From: Wenzhouxiangella sp.
GTDB lineage: Bacteria > Pseudomonadota > Gammaproteobacteria > Xanthomonadales > Wenzhouxiangellaceae
Reading direction: 5' to 3'
DNA: 9,450 nt
NCBI GenBank assembly: GCA_007127425.1
Contig: SKZJ01000115.1
Location: forward strand, 1 to 9,450
The position numbers and the translations under genes are program-made. Below the pieces are notes generated by a model that had not been told where the DNA came from, made no database searches, and saw nothing but the letters and a program-made list of their open reading frames with translations. Each line of letters begins with the position of its first letter. The stretch's first letter is position 1. Positions 6,960-9,450 of the stretch are shown here, piece after piece.

Positions 6960-8561
6960 ATGAAGCAGAGCTGGTACTATTTTATTTTGTTTTTATTTCT
7001 ATGCTTCATTCTTTCCTGTTCATCACATGAGGAAAAGACTCAGGATTTTACATATACAGGTACTGGTGATAACGTTGAAACCAACCCCGTTAAAGCCATA
7101 GGCTGGTCTGGCGAAAGGCTGGCAAATGCTTATTGCGGTGGATGTCATCTTAAGCCCAACCCGGATCTACTTACCCGGAAATTGTGGCGGGAATATGTTT
7201 TGCCGGATATGGGAAGAAGACTGGGCTTATTTTATGAACCACGTGATCCGTTTAATGAAAATCCGGAAATTGCAGAAATAATTTATCCAAAAGAGCCGGT
7301 AATACACCGTGATGATTGGGAGAAAATTGCTGAGTACTACATTGAGAATTCACCCGAGCAAATGCTTCCTCAGTCCGAAAAATCTGTAGAAAATGTAGGG
7401 ATAAACGAATTTGTACCTAAAGGGATAAAAGTAGATAAAGAAATTCCGCCCACAAGCTCTTTTATAAAGATTGATGAAACTGAACAGTCGATCTTTGTAG
7501 CATTGGCCCATAGAGCTATCTATAAATTGAAGCACATGGAAGTTGTTGAAATAATGCAAGTGGGGAGTGCACCATCAAGCCTGGCACAGACAGCAGAAAA
7601 TGAGCTTCTGGCACTTGGTATGGGTATAATGGCACCCTCAGAAGAAAAGTCTGGAGAGCTTCATTATTTTTCATCTGCATCAGACAATTCGGAGATATTG
7701 CTGAAAGGTTTACACAGGCCTGTTGATGTGAAACTGGCTGATTTGAATCAGAATGGCAGAGAGGATTTGCTTATCTGTAATTTCGGGCATCATAGCGGTG
7801 ATTTGGCATGGTTTGAAAATGAACCGGATGGTACGTACACGAAGCACATATTGCGCAGCAAACCGGGAGCAATTCAAGCCTGGATAACCGACTTTAACAA
7901 CAATGGTTTACCCGATATTCTGAGCCTGTTTGCGCAAGGCGATGAGGGCATCTTCGCTTATATAAACCAGGGAGATGGTATTTTTAAAGAGGAAGTACTG
8001 CTTCGTTTCCCCCCGGTTTATGGGTCATCCTATTTTGAACTTGCTGATATTTCTGGAAATGGCCACAAAGATATAATTTACGTAAATGGTGATAATGCCG
8101 ATTTAACTCCGGTGCAAAAAAACTATCACGGCATTCGCATTTATTTGAATGACGGCAAGAATAATTTTCATGAATCATTTTTTTATCCGATGTATGGAGC
8201 TCAAAAAGCAATGGTCGCCGATTTTAATGGGAATGGAAAACCAGATATTGCAGCCATTTCATTCTTTCCGGATTATACACAAGCTGAACCTGAAAGCTTT
8301 GTTCTTTTGATTAATGAATCAATTGACACGCATGAATTGAAATTCAAAGCCAAAACATTTCCGGAGCAAAACGATGGGCACTGGCTCACAATGGATGTGG
8401 GTGATTTGACCGGTAACGGTCTTCAGGATATTGTATTGGGTTCGTTTATTATCGGGCCTAATGATGCTCCATATGATATTTTAACAAATTGGCAGGATCT
8501 TGGATATCATTTTATGCTGCTCGAAAATCAAGGATTCGAAGTAAAATTCTTTGATCCTTGA
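6960..8561 (+). CDS. c-type heme motif fused to FG-GAP propeller, lipoprotein
   Basis: Predicted lipoprotein of 533 aa combining a short cytochrome-c-like region with a beta-propeller. The signal ends FILSC, giving C20 as the lipidated residue. A CxxCH heme-attachment motif, YCGGCH, occupies 59-63 and is followed by PDMGRRLG (M84) and EQMLPQ (M135), either methionine being a possible axial ligand. Calcium-loop FG-GAP motifs recur near 259 (LADLNQNGREDLL), 309 (ITDFNNNGLPDIL), 361 (LADISGNGHKDII), 419 (VADFNGNGKPDIA) and 480 (VGDLTGNGLQDIV). Residues 145-250 look like further blades without the loop, so seven blades are plausible. CxxCH after a signal peptide implies periplasmic or surface heme attachment by the cytochrome c maturation system. 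Similar heme-propeller proteins recur among Bacteroidota and Planctomycetota as uncharacterised VCBS-repeat proteins. A role in electron transfer linked to sugar oxidation, or in binding, is speculation. No redox partner is encoded nearby. Confidence 0.8.
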   Translation: MKQSWYYFILFLFLCFILSCSSHEEKTQDFTYTGTGDNVETNPVKAIGWSGERLANAYCGGCHLKPNPDLLTRKLWREYVLPDMGRRLGLFYEPRDPFNENPEIAEIIYPKEPVIHRDDWEKIAEYYIENSPEQMLPQSEKSVENVGINEFVPKGIKVDKEIPPTSSFIKIDETEQSIFVALAHRAIYKLKHMEVVEIMQVGSAPSSLAQTAENELLALGMGIMAPSEEKSGELHYFSSASDNSEILLKGLHRPVDVKLADLNQNGREDLLICNFGHHSGDLAWFENEPDGTYTKHILRSKPGAIQAWITDFNNNGLPDILSLFAQGDEGIFAYINQGDGIFKEEVLLRFPPVYGSSYFELADISGNGHKDIIYVNGDNADLTPVQKNYHGIRIYLNDGKNNFHESFFYPMYGAQKAMVADFNGNGKPDIAAISFFPDYTQAEPESFVLLINESIDTHELKFKAKTFPEQNDGHWLTMDVGDLTGNGLQDIVLGSFIIGPNDAPYDILTNWQDLGYHFMLLENQGFEVKFFDP

Positions 8562-8614
8562 GCTAGTCTGTACTGTTTGATGATTTTAAACGCTAAATAA
8601 AATATCCTTCCGAA

Positions 8615-9450
8615 ATGATTTCTAAAACTGTTTTTTACTTTCTCATGTTCTGTTTAATCACAACATGTGCAATTTCGAATCCATCCCAGTCAACAGATCC
8701 ACCGGTTCCGCCGAACATTTTATTTATTTCCATTGATGACCTGAACGACTGGGTCGGCGTGATGAATACCCACCCGCAGGTGCAAACGCCAAATATTGAC
8801 CGGCTTGCTGCACGTGGTACTCTCTTCACAAATGCGCATGTTCAGGCGCCGCTCTGTAACCCCTCACGGGTGAGTGTGATGACAGGCCTCCGCCCAACCA
8901 CCACCGGTATTTATAATCTTTCACCGCTTCACCACGAATTTGATGCTACCAAAGATGTGGTGACTATGCCTGAATATTTTGAAGAGCACGGTTACTCGAC
9001 CTATGCCATAGGCAAAGTTTTTCACAGTGCATCCTCCAACAAAGCCACTTTCCAGAACGAGGGTACGGAAACGCGGTTCTTCGGACCGGTACCGGATGAA
9101 AAAATAGTGGATATACCGCTTGATATGGTAGATCATATGCTGCTTGACTGGGGGGTTTTTCCGGAGGAAGGCGATTCGCTGATCCATGATTATCAATTTG
9201 CAAGCTGGGCTATTGACCGGCTCGGAGAGCTCGGCACCACTGAACCTGACAACCCGTTCTTTATGGCCGTTGGTTTTTGGCTGCCGCATGTACCGCTCTA
9301 CACTACACGGAAATGGTTCGATATCTACACACCCGAAAAAGATATTATTTTGCCTCCGGCACCGGAATTCGAAAGAGATGATGTGCCTGATTTTGCCTGG
9401 AAAATTCACTGGCATCTGCCCGAGCCGAGATTGTCATGGCTCATTGAGCA
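8615..9450 (+). CDS. Sulfatase, iduronate-2-sulfatase-like (S1 type), partial
   Basis: N-terminal 278 codons of an exported S1 arylsulfatase-family enzyme, cut by the window end. The first 20 or so residues are hydrophobic and act as a signal peptide; the cysteine in TTCAIS lacks a standard lipobox. Active-site residues follow the order of human iduronate-2-sulfatase: D41-D42 (SIDDLNDW) for the metal, C81 in CNPSR for conversion to formylglycine, K134 and H137 in GKVFH, and H225 in WLPHVP. Human IDS has these at 45-46, 84, 135, 138 and 229, so the alignment is close. The remaining ligands (an N/D-H pair and a second Lys) lie beyond the window. Here WLPH replaces the HKPH common in this group. 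The family is often typed S1_7 in marine glycan loci. Activation would need a formylglycine-maturing enzyme, not seen here. The ATG at 8615 gives the best signal peptide and follows the heme-propeller gene by 53 nt. Confidence 0.9.
   Translation, partial: MISKTVFYFLMFCLITTCAISNPSQSTDPPVPPNILFISIDDLNDWVGVMNTHPQVQTPNIDRLAARGTLFTNAHVQAPLCNPSRVSVMTGLRPTTTGIYNLSPLHHEFDATKDVVTMPEYFEEHGYSTYAIGKVFHSASSNKATFQNEGTETRFFGPVPDEKIVDIPLDMVDHMLLDWGVFPEEGDSLIHDYQFASWAIDRLGELGTTEPDNPFFMAVGFWLPHVPLYTTRKWFDIYTPEKDIILPPAPEFERDDVPDFAWKIHWHLPEPRLSWLIE

Noticed and set aside
8550..8579. Possible promoter before the sulfatase (TTTG, 17 nt, TACTGTTTG)
   Set aside because: The -7 element has three instead of two bases between TA and TTTG, and the region is a short gap in a co-directional cluster, so chance is likely.
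8921..9415. 164-codon open frame on the - strand
   Set aside because: It lies entirely antisense to the sulfatase, whose frame carries all expected catalytic motifs; the antisense translation shows no signal or domain.

Overview
The window looks like part of a polysaccharide-degradation locus from a Bacteroidota-type bacterium (Balneolota or Cyclobacteriaceae-like relatives would fit; this is an inference). Supporting signs are densely packed exported proteins, lipoprotein signals, AT-rich spacers without clear Shine-Dalgarno sequences, FG-GAP/VCBS propeller lipoproteins next to glycoside hydrolases, and an S1-type sulfatase. All recognisable genes are on the + strand. No SusC/SusD pair, regulator, transporter, mobile element, tRNA, rRNA or CRISPR array is visible.

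Layout: 1-226 is an AT-rich leader with a perfect 15-nt palindrome, three CCGG-centred motifs and a possible leftward Bacteroidota-type promoter. Then come a secreted GH43-like five-bladed propeller (227-1195), a secreted GH78-type alpha-L-rhamnosidase (1220-3967), an FG-GAP lipoprotein starting on the rhamnosidase stop codon (3967-5277), and a GH28-like beta-helix lipoprotein (5339-6757). A 202-nt gap holds what looks like the orphan C-terminus of another FG-GAP/ASPIC-type protein (6773-6910). It is followed by a lipoprotein fusing a c-type heme motif to an FG-GAP propeller (6960-8561) and by the first 278 codons of an iduronate-2-sulfatase-like sulfatase cut by the window edge (8615-9450).

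Together the genes suggest outer-membrane or periplasmic breakdown of a rhamnose-containing, probably sulfated glycan. The sulfatase would remove ester sulfate, the GH78 enzyme would release terminal alpha-L-rhamnose, and the GH43-like and GH28-like enzymes would cut other linkages. Ulvan is one candidate because GH78 and S1_7-type sulfatases co-occur in known ulvan loci, but rhamnogalacturonan-like or other algal glycans are not excluded. The two FG-GAP lipoproteins are probably accessory surface or periplasmic proteins of unknown role.

The most interesting points are active-site departures in two enzymes (Gln at the expected GH78 general-base position; Asp for the catalytic His and RVD for RIK in the GH28-like protein), the heme-propeller fusion, the relic between genes, and the palindrome inside a possible divergent promoter. 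I did not find a wholly new system.
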